64,000 bases of DNA from Nostoc sp. TH1S01 (GTDB lineage Bacteria; Cyanobacteriota; Cyanobacteriia; Cyanobacteriales; Nostocaceae), in the NCBI GenBank assembly GCA_018993265.1, contig JAGKSW010000041.1:1-64000 (forward strand). Reading direction: 5' to 3'. This document shows, one piece after another, positions 46,180 to 55,048 of the stretch; the stretch's first letter is position 1, and every line of letters begins with the position of its first letter. A program made the position numbers and the translations under genes. A model generated the notes under the pieces. That model was not told the DNA's origin. It did not search any database and was given only the letters and a program-made list of their open reading frames with translations.

Positions 46180-46776
46180 ATGGTTATAGCAGCTAATGTG
46201 ATGCAGTTTTTGCTTGCCCCCTTGACTTTAGGCTCATTTTTACCATCCCTGCCCTTAGATAGTCTGTTTTCGACTCAAGGCATTATGGTAATGCTGCTGG
46301 CGGCTTATGCTGGTGCTATGTGGATGTTTCTTAGCAGTGCGCCCAAAGTCCACACTGTAATGGTGTCAGATTTGGAAATTGCCCGACAGTTGTACGAAGG
46401 GCTGCTCGATTTGCCAGCCGCGGAAGTGCCTCTGCACTACTATTACAACTATGAACAAACCATCGGCACAACGGCGATAGATCCTTTGTATATGTCCACA
46501 AGTCCCAGTTGGTCTAGCAAAACAATGAATAATGCCAACGAAGGACTCTGGTATCAACTGAAAAAGAATACCCAGCTACACGTTATTACTGGAGCGAGTT
46601 TAGGTAGCAAAAATCAACAGCGTCACGTTTGTTTTGACCGTGACTGCTTAGAAATGATTTTATTGCGGGTAGAAACCCGTGGGTTAAAATTCAAAATTCG
46701 CAACCAAAAGCCTTTAAATTTCTTAATTAAAGACTATGAAGGGCGGGTTATTGAATTAGCTGAAGTAGCAAATTAG
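46180..46776 (+). CDS. Membrane-anchored VOC/glyoxalase-like protein
   Basis: About 198 residues from the ATG at 46180; a TTG six bases upstream is the only longer option. Two hydrophobic segments (MVIAANVMQFLLAPLTLGSF and GIMVMLLAAYAGAMWMFLSS) anchor it. Residues from about 65 form a VOC-like domain (TVMVSDLEIARQLYEGLLDL, then CFDRDCLEMILLRVETRGLK), where VSDLEIA-LYEGLLDLP mimics a glyoxalase opening. I know this architecture as a conserved cyanobacterial protein with no defined activity. Metal ligands are not obvious. A strong hairpin follows at 46854. Confidence 0.75.
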   Translation: MVIAANVMQFLLAPLTLGSFLPSLPLDSLFSTQGIMVMLLAAYAGAMWMFLSSAPKVHTVMVSDLEIARQLYEGLLDLPAAEVPLHYYYNYEQTIGTTAIDPLYMSTSPSWSSKTMNNANEGLWYQLKKNTQLHVITGASLGSKNQQRHVCFDRDCLEMILLRVETRGLKFKIRNQKPLNFLIKDYEGRVIELAEVAN

Positions 46777-46853
46777 TTTAGAAGTGCTGAGTAGGGTGCA
46801 TTAACTCAGCATCCAGCACACTATTATGCTGTTAAATTACAAATTACTATTTC

Positions 46854-46898
46854 AAACAGCTATAATTCTTGATTCTGAATTAAGAATTATAGCTGTTT
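46854..46898. terminator. Hairpin with perfect 17-bp arms between the VOC-like gene and cutA
   Basis: AAACAGCTATAATTCTT and its exact complement flank an 11-base loop, and TTTTG includes the last arm bases. It lies 78 bp after one gene and 24 bp before the next on the same strand. It could terminate the first transcript or act in the cutA leader. Confidence 0.7.
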
Positions 46899-46921
46899 TG
46901 CATTGATAGCTAAGAAAAATT

Positions 46922-47236
46922 ATGATGAAGATTGCGCTTACGAACTTGCCTCCAGAAGACGGAGAACGGATTGCTCGGTTACTTGTAGAAGAGCATCTTG
47001 TCGCCTGTGTTAACTTATATCCGATTAAGAGTTTCTATTTTTGGCAAGGAGAACTGCAATTTGACTCCGAAGTGACATTGATGATGAAGGTTTCTACAGC
47101 AGGAGTAGAGCGTTTAAAAAACCGCATCCTTGAACTTCACCCTTATGAATTGCCTGAGTTTTTAGTGCTTGATGTTGATAATGAAGCTTCTTTGCGGGAG
47201 TATATTGATTTCGTTCAGGCTGAAACCCATCTTTAA
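46922..47236 (+). CDS. cutA: CutA1 divalent-cation tolerance protein
   Basis: A 104-residue protein with the trimeric ferredoxin-like fold of CutA1: LPPEDGERIARLLVEEHLVA, CVNLYPIKSFYFWQGELQFD, then LMMKVSTAGVERLKNRILEL and HPYELPEFLVLDVD. It is the usual full length for the family. CutA1 binds copper and other divalent metals in vitro; its role in cyanobacteria is unresolved. ATGATG at 46922 offers two adjacent starts. It is preceded by a strong hairpin and converges with the S4 protein gene. Confidence 0.95.
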   Translation: MMKIALTNLPPEDGERIARLLVEEHLVACVNLYPIKSFYFWQGELQFDSEVTLMMKVSTAGVERLKNRILELHPYELPEFLVLDVDNEASLREYIDFVQAETHL

Positions 47237-47272
47237 ATCAACACCAGCAAAAATTACTCTATTCAGTCTTGT

Positions 47273-48052
47273 TTACATATATCGCGTTAGTTGAACACGG
47301 TAACGGTCTTTTTTAGTAATCGCCACTTCGCCTACTTCTAAACGCCCTTTACCGCGAATGGCAACTAAATCGCCGGATTTGACTTGAAAACTAGCTTGGG
47401 TAATTTCCTTCCAGTTAACGCGCACATCGCCACCATCGATTAAATCTACCATTTTGCTGCGAGACATCCCAAAACCAGCACTGGCGATCGCATCTAATCT
47501 TAAAGAAGCCTCTACAGTTGTTAATTCTTTTTTCTTGGGTTCCCGAATTTTTAATTCGCTAATCTCAATCCGTTGGGTTTTTACGGGAACTGAGCGCACC
47601 TGTTGCAAATTCATCTCTAAAAATTCTGCCATTTCTGGCACAACAATTACCTGCGCTCCTCGCTCTCCCAAAACAATAATGTCTCCAGTCTTCTCCCGCA
47701 CAATTCCGGTTCCCAACATTGCACCTAAAAAATCACGGTGACTAGCGGTATCAAATAAAAAATTACCTGCAATTTCTAAAGCAACAATATCCACTTGTGA
47801 TTGATCTAAGGGGATTTCTCCACGAGCGATCGCAATTCGTTGGCGTTCAGCTTGGGGATATCCGCCCCATGCTAATAACTGCACCTCAGTTAATCGATTA
47901 AAAACCCGTTGAATTTCCGCTAATTCTGGCGGAGACAAAAAATCCGTCAAAACTACTTCCCAAGTTTTGATCGCTTGCTCCGCCTGATCAATCACACGCG
48001 CAACAGTATCTCGATTTTCTACACCCTTTAAAAGTTCTTCTCGTGGCAACAT
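47273..48052 (-). CDS. Photosystem II-type S4 RNA-binding protein (YlmH-like)
   Basis: A 259-residue protein with an N-terminal YlmH-like domain (VLTDFLSPPELAEIQRVFNR, GGYPQAERQRIAIARGEIPL, FLGAMLGTGIVREKTGDIIV) and a C-terminal S4 domain (GFGMSRSKMVDLIDGGDVRV, VKSGDLVAIRGKGRLEVGEV). Cyanobacterial members form the PSII S4 domain family. The S4 fold binds structured RNA; a role in photosystem II biogenesis is presumed from the family name. Full length. It converges with cutA with a 36-bp gap. Confidence 0.92.
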   Translation of the reverse strand: MLPREELLKGVENRDTVARVIDQAEQAIKTWEVVLTDFLSPPELAEIQRVFNRLTEVQLLAWGGYPQAERQRIAIARGEIPLDQSQVDIVALEIAGNFLFDTASHRDFLGAMLGTGIVREKTGDIIVLGERGAQVIVVPEMAEFLEMNLQQVRSVPVKTQRIEISELKIREPKKKELTTVEASLRLDAIASAGFGMSRSKMVDLIDGGDVRVNWKEITQASFQVKSGDLVAIRGKGRLEVGEVAITKKDRYRVQLTRYM

Positions 48053-48119
48053 TATTAAAAGTCAATAGTCATTGGTCAATGGTCTTTAGTCTGAAGACAG
48101 GAAGCTAAAAGATAAATTT

Positions 48120-48178
48120 CCCACTTCCCACTTCCCACTTCATACTTCATAATTCATACTTCATACTTCATACTTCAT
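48120..48178. repeat. ACTTCAT-type heptanucleotide array
   Basis: Runs of CCCACTT then CATACTT/CATAATT heptamers. The array overlaps the stop codon (TGA, 48175-48177) of the following minus-strand gene, so its last bases are read as coding on that strand. The spacer before it (48053-48119) has CAATAGT-type sequence. Confidence 0.85.
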
Positions 48179-48672
48179 GTGTCAGCATAACCTTGAATAT
48201 TTTCTGGCTCAAACTGACGTAATATTCTGGTGGCTTGACGAGTCAAGGTTTCCGAACCTTGAACCACAATTAAGTATTTTCCAGCATCCAAGCGGTTGCG
48301 ATAGGGTAGCGCATCTCCACTACCTGTAATCAACCCTACTCCACCACCAACGAACACAGCACCCATAGCGCCACTACCAGCCCCCAGTAATCCTCCAATA
48401 ACGTGATTACCAATTTCACCAGCCCAAGCAAAGGTATTTAACCCAGTGATGAAACTGAAGGTAAAACCCGCAAAAAAGCCGAATGGTACTAACCAAAATG
48501 TCATCAGTTTTGCTTGCTTCTTAGCTTGCTCTTTGGGATCAATCAAACCAAACTCGTCAGCAGTTTTATATCCCTTACCTAAGATTGTGCTATTGATGCT
48601 GTCTTTTTCTAGTGCTAAATAAGCAGCTTCAGCTTGGATACGGTCTGGTAATACAGCAACAAGGTAATTCAT
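48175..48672 (-). CDS. Conserved membrane protein with two glycine-rich helices
   Basis: A 165-residue protein. A ferredoxin-like N-terminal part (MNYLVAVLPDRIQAEAAYLA) is followed by two hydrophobic segments, LMTFWLVPFGFFAGFTFSFI and the glycine-rich HVIGGLLGAGSGAMGAVFVG. The C-terminal strand-helix unit is YLIVVQGSETLTRQATRILR. I recognise it as a conserved cyanobacterial and plastid-type hypothetical, with no function assigned. The stop codon is supplied by an adjacent heptamer array, which may have altered the C-terminal end. Confidence 0.75.
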   Translation of the reverse strand: MNYLVAVLPDRIQAEAAYLALEKDSINSTILGKGYKTADEFGLIDPKEQAKKQAKLMTFWLVPFGFFAGFTFSFITGLNTFAWAGEIGNHVIGGLLGAGSGAMGAVFVGGGVGLITGSGDALPYRNRLDAGKYLIVVQGSETLTRQATRILRQFEPENIQGYADT

Positions 48673-48731
48673 TGATCTAACAACAGTTTCCTGAAAGAAG
48701 TTCGCCTTAATTAACAGGGTATCAGGAAAAA

Positions 48732-48872
48732 AGTGCTGAGTGCTGAGTCTTGAGTGCTGAGTGCTGAGTCTTGAGTGCTGAGTCTTGAGTGCTGAGTGCT
48801 GAGTGCTGAGTGCTGAGTGCTTTACACTGAGCGACTTGTACTGAGCTACTTGCCCTGAGCGTAGTCGAAGGG
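48732..48872. repeat. AGTGCTG/AGTCTTG heptamer array and adjoining palindrome
   Basis: Positions 48732-48820 are about 12 heptamers, AGTGCTG interspersed with AGTCTTG. Positions 48853-48872 are CCCTGAGCGTAGTCGAAGGG, an imperfect palindrome also seen at 63495-63513. It fills the spacer between two minus-strand genes; no gene lies within. Confidence 0.9.
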
Positions 48873-48882
48873 AGTCGAGGTG

Positions 48883-49281
48883 CTACTCCCCATTCCCTAC
48901 TCCCGACTTAATCGTATCCAATGGTTCACAAAAATTATTTACGCCTTGCTTGAGGACGTAGATTAAAACTGGTGTCGCCAAAATTTTGGGGAAAGTTGGC
49001 ATTGTTTTGAGATGTGCCATCATCTCTAAAATCGAGCTATTTAACAATTCTTCTCTAAATTCTGATTCACAAATTACTGCTCGCCATTTTTTCGCCAAAG
49101 CATCCAACCATTCAGAATTTGCTTGTTCTGGTTCTTGTCCGGCTTTGATAGCGAGTGTCATAGCTGCATCTTCTAAATCTCCTTCACAGTCTTCAATCAA
49201 ATCCAGTGCTTCCATAGCGACGGGATCATCTATTAACTGAGAACGAAATAAAGCAATTTCTTGAGATGTAACTTGAGTCAT
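48883..49281 (-). CDS. Small helical protein of unknown function
   Basis: About 132 residues from the ATG at 49281 (MTQVTSQEIALFRSQLIDDP). A TTG at 49311 gives ten more codons, but those bases are a CAATAGT-type repeat and should not be coding. The protein is acidic and helical (MEALDLIEDCEGDLEDAAMT, SEWLDALAKKWRAVICESEF), with a hydrophobic C-terminal helix (FPKILATPVLIYVLKQGVNN). I recognise it only as a conserved cyanobacterial hypothetical. Upstream repeats separate it from the TolC-like gene. Confidence 0.65.
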   Translation of the reverse strand: MTQVTSQEIALFRSQLIDDPVAMEALDLIEDCEGDLEDAAMTLAIKAGQEPEQANSEWLDALAKKWRAVICESEFREELLNSSILEMMAHLKTMPTFPKILATPVLIYVLKQGVNNFCEPLDTIKSGVGNGE

Positions 49282-49283
49282 GG

Positions 49284-49393
49284 GTAGTCCATAGTCAATA
49301 GTCCATGTCAATAGTCTAGAGTCAATAGTCCAGAGTTAAAAATTTCCACTCTCAGCCAGAACTATTGACCATTGACTAATGACCATTGACTAA
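49284..49393. repeat. CAATAGT/CCATAGT short repeats in inverted pairs
   Basis: TAGTCCATAGTCAATAGTCC-type heptamers at 49284-49336 and the complementary ATTGACCATTGACTAATGAC type at 49366-49391. The latter ends at the stop codon of the TolC-like gene. The same family occurs near 6088, 48062, 60353-60400 and 60634-60672. Confidence 0.8.
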
Positions 49394-51634
49394 TTAACGA
49401 AATGACCTGGTAGTAACTGCACGCTGTAATCGAGCTAAAGCCCGGTTGTAATTTAAGATAGCGGTGACTCGATTACCTTCTGCTCTTGTTAAGTCAGTTT
49501 CGGAGTTAATCACATCAGTCTGGGTACCTACCCCGGCTTGGAAGCGTAGCCGCGCTAAACGTAGAGCTTCTCTGGCTTGTTCTAGGGCTGTGTTAGCTGT
49601 TTGCACGTTGTCTAAATTAGACCGTTGGGTAGAAAAAGCCTGTTCTACTTGGAAGCGGACTTGGTTACGTTGCTCGGCAAAGTTGGTTTCTGCGATCGCA
49701 ATATTGGTTCTGGCCTGAGCTGCTCTAGCGCGTGCTGCACCACCATCAAATAAATTCCAGCTAGCTCTCAACCCAACAGAATAACCATCAGTAACGCTGA
49801 CACTATCATCAAACTGATCCAACAAGTTGTAGTTAGCAATAAAACTCAATTGTGGTAGATTCGCTGCTAGGGCTTGTCGGCGCTGTTGTTCACTAATATT
49901 TCGTTGCGCTAACTGCTGTTGTAGTTCTGGACGATTTTGAAAAGCCAGAACAATAGTGTCTTCTAATGACCTATTCCACAAGCCAGCTAACTGCACTGTA
50001 TCTGCTGCACTAATAGTAATATCTTGTGGCAAACTCAGGGTAGTGACTAACTGTCGTCTGGCTATTAGCTGATTGGAAATCGCATTAGTTAAATCTTGTT
50101 GAGCATTAGCTAAATTGACTTGCGATCGCAAAACATCAAAGCGAGTACCAACTCCCGCACGCTCTAAAGCTTCCGCATCACGCAAACTTGCTTGGGCATT
50201 TTCCACGGCGGACTGGTTAATTCGGACTTGCTCATCGGCTTCTTGCAAGTCGTAATATTGCGTACTCACATTCAGGCGAATTTCCTCAGATTGGCGTTCT
50301 ACATCCAATTCATTGAAACGCACCTGTTCTTCAGCCTCTTTAATAGCTGCTTGCCGTCTTCCTGAAGTGAAAATGTTATATGTCAACTGGGCTTGACCAT
50401 TAAAACCAGTGCTAGGTTGGTCTTGGTTAGAACTTAAACCTGCACGTCCATTCAACGTATCTTGCAGCTGACTAGAAGCTGATTGACTGCGAGTGATATC
50501 CGCATTCAGATCCAAAGTCGGATACAAGGCGGCTTGGGCTTCCCGTAAAGCTCCTCGGCTACGTTCTAGCTGTAATACCGATATCTGTAATTCCCGATTA
50601 TTCCTTTTTGCTAACTCCAAAGCCTGTTCTAAAGTAATCGGTTGGTTGCTTTGAACAGTGACTTCCTCTGCTTTGGTGGGAAATTGCAGCGGATTAGCCG
50701 TAGGGATCAGATTTTCGGGAACTTGGACAGCACCACTAGCAGCAGGACTAGTATTGCTGGGAACGGGAGCATTTGCAGGTGCTTCCACTGGAGTTGGACT
50801 AGCTGCTGGTGCTGTTTCAATTGGAGTGGAACCAGAATCACTAGTGCTAGGCACAGTAGTAGAATCTGGTGCTACTTCCGCAGGTTCTGGCGTGGCTGTA
50901 TTGTTTTGTGCCGTTAGCTCTCCAGTTAATTTTTGCTGCTCACAACCTCTAGAGTACAAAGACAAAGTAGTCGATATGCCTATTTGCTGTGAGCAACTGC
51001 GTGCTGATAACAGTTGCGCTGCCCCTGCACCCTTAAGTACCGTTGTTTGAGCTATTGGCAACTGAGTTTTTAAATTTGGCTTTGACTGTGCCGATTGTTG
51101 AATCGAAGATAAGAAAACAGGTTTTTTTTGAATAGCAGAAGCTTGGGAAGTAGTAGAATTGACAGAGGTATTACTAAATTTCTCTCTAGCAGCAGTAGCT
51201 GATTTTCTTTGTTTTTGAATTCTGCGTGAATTACGCTGCTCTGACTTTTGAGAAAAATTTAAATTTGGTGTCGAATTGGCAAAACCAACTGGATTTTTCT
51301 GAGATATTTGTGCCAGCGTTATACCAGTATTTTCTGTCAATGTACCTGGATTACTTTGACTATTTAAAGTAGGCACATTGAATGCAGTTAACTCAGAATT
51401 AGAGACTGCATCTGGAAACATCTCGGTTGCAGCTTTAGGCAGTTGTGTATTGTCGGCTACTAAGTTGTGACTTTCAGTTAAGGTCACAACACTAGGAGCG
51501 GATTTTTGTTGTACGCTACTTATCTTCACTGTGTTAGCCAAGGCGGGCTGGGTTGTTAATACCGCTGCTGTTACGCCAGGTAAGAAAGTATGAAATAATT
51601 GCTGTCTTCTATGAAATAATTGCTGTCCTTTCAC
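49394..51634 (-). CDS. TolC-family outer-membrane efflux protein with long N-terminal extension
   Basis: A 746-residue protein. The start is GTG at 51634 (GAGGGG upstream). A signal sequence (HTFLPGVTAAVLTTQPALAN) is followed by a 300-residue Ser/Thr/Gln/Pro-rich extension. The TolC barrel and helices start near 330 (ITLEQALELAKRNNRELQIS, LYPTLDLNADITRSQS, ALEQAREALRLARLRFQAGV, GTQTDVINSETDLTRAEGNR). The outer-membrane channel would serve type I secretion or RND efflux. In Anabaena the TolC homologue HgdD is needed for heterocyst glycolipid export; whether this is its orthologue cannot be settled here. It follows the kai genes on the same strand. Confidence 0.88.
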   Translation of the reverse strand: MKGQQLFHRRQQLFHTFLPGVTAAVLTTQPALANTVKISSVQQKSAPSVVTLTESHNLVADNTQLPKAATEMFPDAVSNSELTAFNVPTLNSQSNPGTLTENTGITLAQISQKNPVGFANSTPNLNFSQKSEQRNSRRIQKQRKSATAAREKFSNTSVNSTTSQASAIQKKPVFLSSIQQSAQSKPNLKTQLPIAQTTVLKGAGAAQLLSARSCSQQIGISTTLSLYSRGCEQQKLTGELTAQNNTATPEPAEVAPDSTTVPSTSDSGSTPIETAPAASPTPVEAPANAPVPSNTSPAASGAVQVPENLIPTANPLQFPTKAEEVTVQSNQPITLEQALELAKRNNRELQISVLQLERSRGALREAQAALYPTLDLNADITRSQSASSQLQDTLNGRAGLSSNQDQPSTGFNGQAQLTYNIFTSGRRQAAIKEAEEQVRFNELDVERQSEEIRLNVSTQYYDLQEADEQVRINQSAVENAQASLRDAEALERAGVGTRFDVLRSQVNLANAQQDLTNAISNQLIARRQLVTTLSLPQDITISAADTVQLAGLWNRSLEDTIVLAFQNRPELQQQLAQRNISEQQRRQALAANLPQLSFIANYNLLDQFDDSVSVTDGYSVGLRASWNLFDGGAARARAAQARTNIAIAETNFAEQRNQVRFQVEQAFSTQRSNLDNVQTANTALEQAREALRLARLRFQAGVGTQTDVINSETDLTRAEGNRVTAILNYNRALARLQRAVTTRSFR

Positions 51635-51738
51635 CGCATCCCCTCACACGAAAATCAATCTAGCGGCAGAAACCTTTTCTTCACCACAGAATATAGCACG
51701 ATACTAAATTGAAGAAGGGATATAGCACGATACCAAAT

Positions 51739-53298
51739 TTAGGAATCGGTACTCCTTTTGTCTTCAAAACTTTTGACTATGCGAGAAAGTTCTGCCTTTT
51801 CGTCGATGCTAACGCGGGTAGGCGCACCGCTGACAATGCGTTCGTAATTCCTGAAAGAATCTTTAATTTCTGGGCCGTCAGCCGTAATATTATATTCACG
51901 AATTCCCTTATCATGCCACGAACCTCGCATTTTAAATACGTTAATTGCCCGCGACATTTCCCCACGAATTTCTACGTACTGCAACATCAAAATTGTGTCA
52001 GTAATTGTGGAAATATGTGAGTCAGTAATCGAATGAGAACCCATAAATTGGTCAGTTGTATTCGTAAAAAAACCAGTTATCTCTTCTTGTTTGGCATAAC
52101 CTGTAACACCAATCACAAACTGACGAAAAGCATTATTACTTACGCCTCTTGCCAAGGCTGAAAGTGAGTCAATGGCAATTCTTGCTGGTTTAAAATTAGC
52201 AATTTCTGACTTAATAATTTGCAAGTGATCTTCTAAACCAGTAGATTCAGGATAGGTACAAATGATTTTCAGTAATCCTTGATGTTCCAATTCCTCAAAA
52301 TCAATTCCCCAAGAAGAAGCATTACGTGACAGTTGAGCGCGTGATTCTTCATAAGCAAATAAAATGGCGCGTTCACCGTTGATACAACCATCTTGTAAAA
52401 ATTTACTTACAAGTAGTGTTTTCCCAGTACCAGTAGCTCCTGTTGCTAAAATAATCGAATCTTTAAAGAATCCACCACCACACATTTCATCCAAGGTTTT
52501 GACACCCGAAGAAACGCGAACATTAGAAGACCTTTGAGTCAAGCGCATTGCGCCTAGAGGGAAGATGTTAACTCCAGCATTGGTAATTGTAAAAGGATAC
52601 TCACCTTTCATGTGAGTTGTACCACGTAACTTGAGGATTTCGGTCGTCCGACGACGGCGTTCTCCTTCTAATACATTCCGCACAATTACCACGTTATCCG
52701 AAACAAATTCTTCAACTCCAAAAGAAGCCACAGGCCCATATTCTTCACCCCGTTCGGTGGTAATGATGGTAGTAACATTCAATTGTTTCAGGCGAGCTAC
52801 AAGGCGGAAGATTTCGCGTCTGACGACTCCCACCGCTTCATACTGTTGAAATACGGCGGTAATAGAATCAATAGAAACGCGTTTGGCTTTGTATTTACGA
52901 ATTGCATATTGTAACCGCTCAATTAATGCTGAAAGGTCAAAATTCCCAACAATATCTTGACCTTCTGGGTCTGGAGAAGCATCGAGAATAAATAACTTAC
53001 CTTCATCAATTAAACGTTGTAAATTCCACCCAAAAATATGAGCATTTTTAATAATGTCGCTGGGTGATTCTTCAAAGGTCACAAATACACCAGGTTCATC
53101 AAAATAAGTAATGCCGTTGTAAAGAAACTGAAGGGATAATAAGGTTTTACCTGTACCAGAGGTGCCACTGACTAAGGTGGTTCTGCCTACAGGTAAACCA
53201 CCATGACTAATATCGTCAAAGCCCTCGATCATCGTCCGAATTTTTTCTACACCCCCAATCGGTGTTTGGTTTTGCTCTTTTTGCTCGTTTTCGCTCAT
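51739..53298 (-). CDS. kaiC: Circadian clock ATPase/kinase KaiC
   Basis: A 519-residue protein with two RecA-like halves: CI Walker A LVSGTSGTGKTLLSLQFLY (near 45) and CII Walker A LATGATGTGKTLLVSKFLQ (near 285). Catalytic glutamates follow in VTFEESPSDII and FAYEESRAQL. The CII phosphorylation pair lies in SHSITDSHISTITDTILML (Ser-Thr equivalent to 431/432). The hexamer autophosphorylates and sets circadian timing with KaiA and KaiB. The C-terminal tail (the KaiA-binding region) is present. It is co-oriented with kaiB (76-bp gap) and kaiA. Confidence 0.97.
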   Translation of the reverse strand: MSENEQKEQNQTPIGGVEKIRTMIEGFDDISHGGLPVGRTTLVSGTSGTGKTLLSLQFLYNGITYFDEPGVFVTFEESPSDIIKNAHIFGWNLQRLIDEGKLFILDASPDPEGQDIVGNFDLSALIERLQYAIRKYKAKRVSIDSITAVFQQYEAVGVVRREIFRLVARLKQLNVTTIITTERGEEYGPVASFGVEEFVSDNVVIVRNVLEGERRRRTTEILKLRGTTHMKGEYPFTITNAGVNIFPLGAMRLTQRSSNVRVSSGVKTLDEMCGGGFFKDSIILATGATGTGKTLLVSKFLQDGCINGERAILFAYEESRAQLSRNASSWGIDFEELEHQGLLKIICTYPESTGLEDHLQIIKSEIANFKPARIAIDSLSALARGVSNNAFRQFVIGVTGYAKQEEITGFFTNTTDQFMGSHSITDSHISTITDTILMLQYVEIRGEMSRAINVFKMRGSWHDKGIREYNITADGPEIKDSFRNYERIVSGAPTRVSIDEKAELSRIVKSFEDKRSTDS

Positions 53299-53374
53299 TG
53301 CCTGATCATAAATAGGGTTTTTAACCCAGTTTTTCTATTACTAAAGGTACTAATTTGTCATCAAAAAATTTAGA

Positions 53375-53704
53375 TTAAATATTATTATGCGATTCTTCCC
53401 AGTCTTCTTCACTCAGTTCTTCATAAAGTAAATCCAATCCAATTAATACTCTTTCTCTGTCTGAAAGATCACCAATAATTTTCCGAACGGGTGGCGGCAA
53501 GATTTTTGATAGTGTTGGTGTGGCTAATATTTTATCTTCTTCCGCTAGTTGAGGATTTTTCATTACGTCGATGACTTTCAGTGCATAAACACCTTGAAAC
53601 TCCTGCTCTAATATGTTTTTTAGGGTTTTTAATGCTCGGACTGAATTAGGAGTGTTCCCAGCTACGTAAAGCTTGAGAACATAAGTTTTTCTGGCTTTAT
53701 TCAT
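53375..53704 (-). CDS. kaiB: Circadian clock protein KaiB
   Basis: A 109-residue thioredoxin-like, fold-switching protein: [80 protein letters not shown]. Length and sequence match KaiB. It binds the KaiC CI ring and sequesters KaiA to reset the phosphorylation cycle. It sits between kaiA (120 bp) and kaiC (76 bp), the classical order. Confidence 0.97.
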   Translation of the reverse strand: MNKARKTYVLKLYVAGNTPNSVRALKTLKNILEQEFQGVYALKVIDVMKNPQLAEEDKILATPTLSKILPPPVRKIIGDLSDRERVLIGLDLLYEELSEEDWEESHNNI

Positions 53705-53824
53705 AAAGATCCAAACTTAAACATAAGAAATAAAATAAAATCTGATTTTCGGGAATTTAAGAAAATACATAGTTGTTTGATGGTTGTGATTGTTGAGTAT
53801 ATTCTGGGTGATGGGTGCAATGGA

Positions 53825-54406
53825 CTATTTAGACATTGCACATCTATAGGCTTCACATAGGTGTGCTAAAACATCTATAAGAGTCAATCGGTAATCAAGT
53901 AATGTGTCATCACTCCTTCCTTCTAATTTTAGCTGTTTAGAAAATTCATCAATGAGTTCCATGTGAATTTCGATGATTTGAGGCACAGGAATATTAGCAC
54001 AAAACACTGTATTGATAAATTTATCAATTTTTTCTTTCAAGGTTTTGTCTGTAGTAAAGTAATCTATAAGAATCTGGCGATAATCAGATTTAATTTGTTG
54101 TAACAATAACCGCTGATCCACTTGAGTCATTTGCTGAAAAACCTGTTGTGGTTTTTGCTGCTGGCACGCAAACACGTAAAAATATTTATCTATAAAATTT
54201 TGATTAAGATTCGCTGGCAACCAATTTAGTAAGGAGTAAAGTCTAGCTGTGGTGGCGGCAACCAGAGTTGATGTGCTAAATTGAGCAAAATTAGTCTGAA
54301 GACAGTACCCATATACTGGGTTCAATATTAATTCAGTGCCTAGCTGATCTAGGTTATCTAAAATTTTTTTAACATTTGGTTGGAAAAGTAGTATAGGTAG
54401 TAGCAT
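53825..54406 (-). CDS. kaiA: Circadian clock activator KaiA, shortened form
   Basis: A 193-residue protein against about 284 in Synechococcus and, as I recall, about 102 in Anabaena 7120. Residues from about 85 match the KaiA C-terminal dimerisation and KaiC-binding domain (QQIKSDYRQILIDYFTTDKT, FINTVFCANIPVPQIIEIHM, DTLLDYRLTLIDVLAHLCEA). Residues 1-80 (LFQPNVKKILDNLDQLGTEL and so on) may be a remnant of the pseudo-receiver domain, but I cannot match it clearly. It should still stimulate KaiC phosphorylation. Input sensing through the N-terminal domain may be altered. ATG start at 54406. Confidence 0.9.
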   Translation of the reverse strand: MLLPILLFQPNVKKILDNLDQLGTELILNPVYGYCLQTNFAQFSTSTLVAATTARLYSLLNWLPANLNQNFIDKYFYVFACQQQKPQQVFQQMTQVDQRLLLQQIKSDYRQILIDYFTTDKTLKEKIDKFINTVFCANIPVPQIIEIHMELIDEFSKQLKLEGRSDDTLLDYRLTLIDVLAHLCEAYRCAMSK

Positions 54407-55048
54407 TTATATATTTAAACATCTTGCTGAATCACTCCAACCAAAGTTGGTTAAGTTGAACAAAGTTTGAGAAAAACTTGAGAGAACCTGACTAATAATA
54501 AATCATGTTGTTAGTCAATTCTCAATTACCGCTCTAGATAAACAAATTTCTACAGTGGCTCAACAACCACAAATCACTAGTGAGTAGGAAGATTGATTGA
54601 GCGGCTGATGAGGTGTTCGTTATAGAGGATGCATTAGTTGATCGAGATTCGCATATGTATATCTATCAGAATGTAGATTTTTTGATTTCACCCCTAAATA
54701 GGATACTTAAACTAACTTAAAGTAGGCGCGTATTCTAAATCATTATAATTCCTCAAGGTTCTAAAGCGAATCTTTGGAGCCATAATTGTTTTAGCTGTCA
54801 CGCTTGATCAGGAGTGACAATAGTAGTAAAACCCTGTAAGGTTATTTCCCCAAAGTTAGAAAGTGGCAAAGGCAAAGTCAACTAGCAAGGCTATGTCTGA
54901 AACAATTAAATCGACCACGGCAAAGCTAAAACCAGAATTGGGGAAATGAATCTGCTGATGAGGATGTGACTGTAAGCGCGAACACTATCTATCCGATCGC
55001 CAATGCTCCAGTCAAGTGCCGCTAGAGGAAGAATAACCCCAAAGCCTT
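54407..55048. other. Intergenic region between kaiA and the hybrid kinase
   Basis: 642 bp between divergent genes with no open frame of note. It should contain the kaiA promoter and that of the histidine kinase. I find no confident -10 or -35 elements and no repeat array. Confidence 0.45.

Noticed and set aside
49282-49311. Ten extra N-terminal codons for the small helical protein
   Set aside because: The bases are a short repeat and the start would be TTG.
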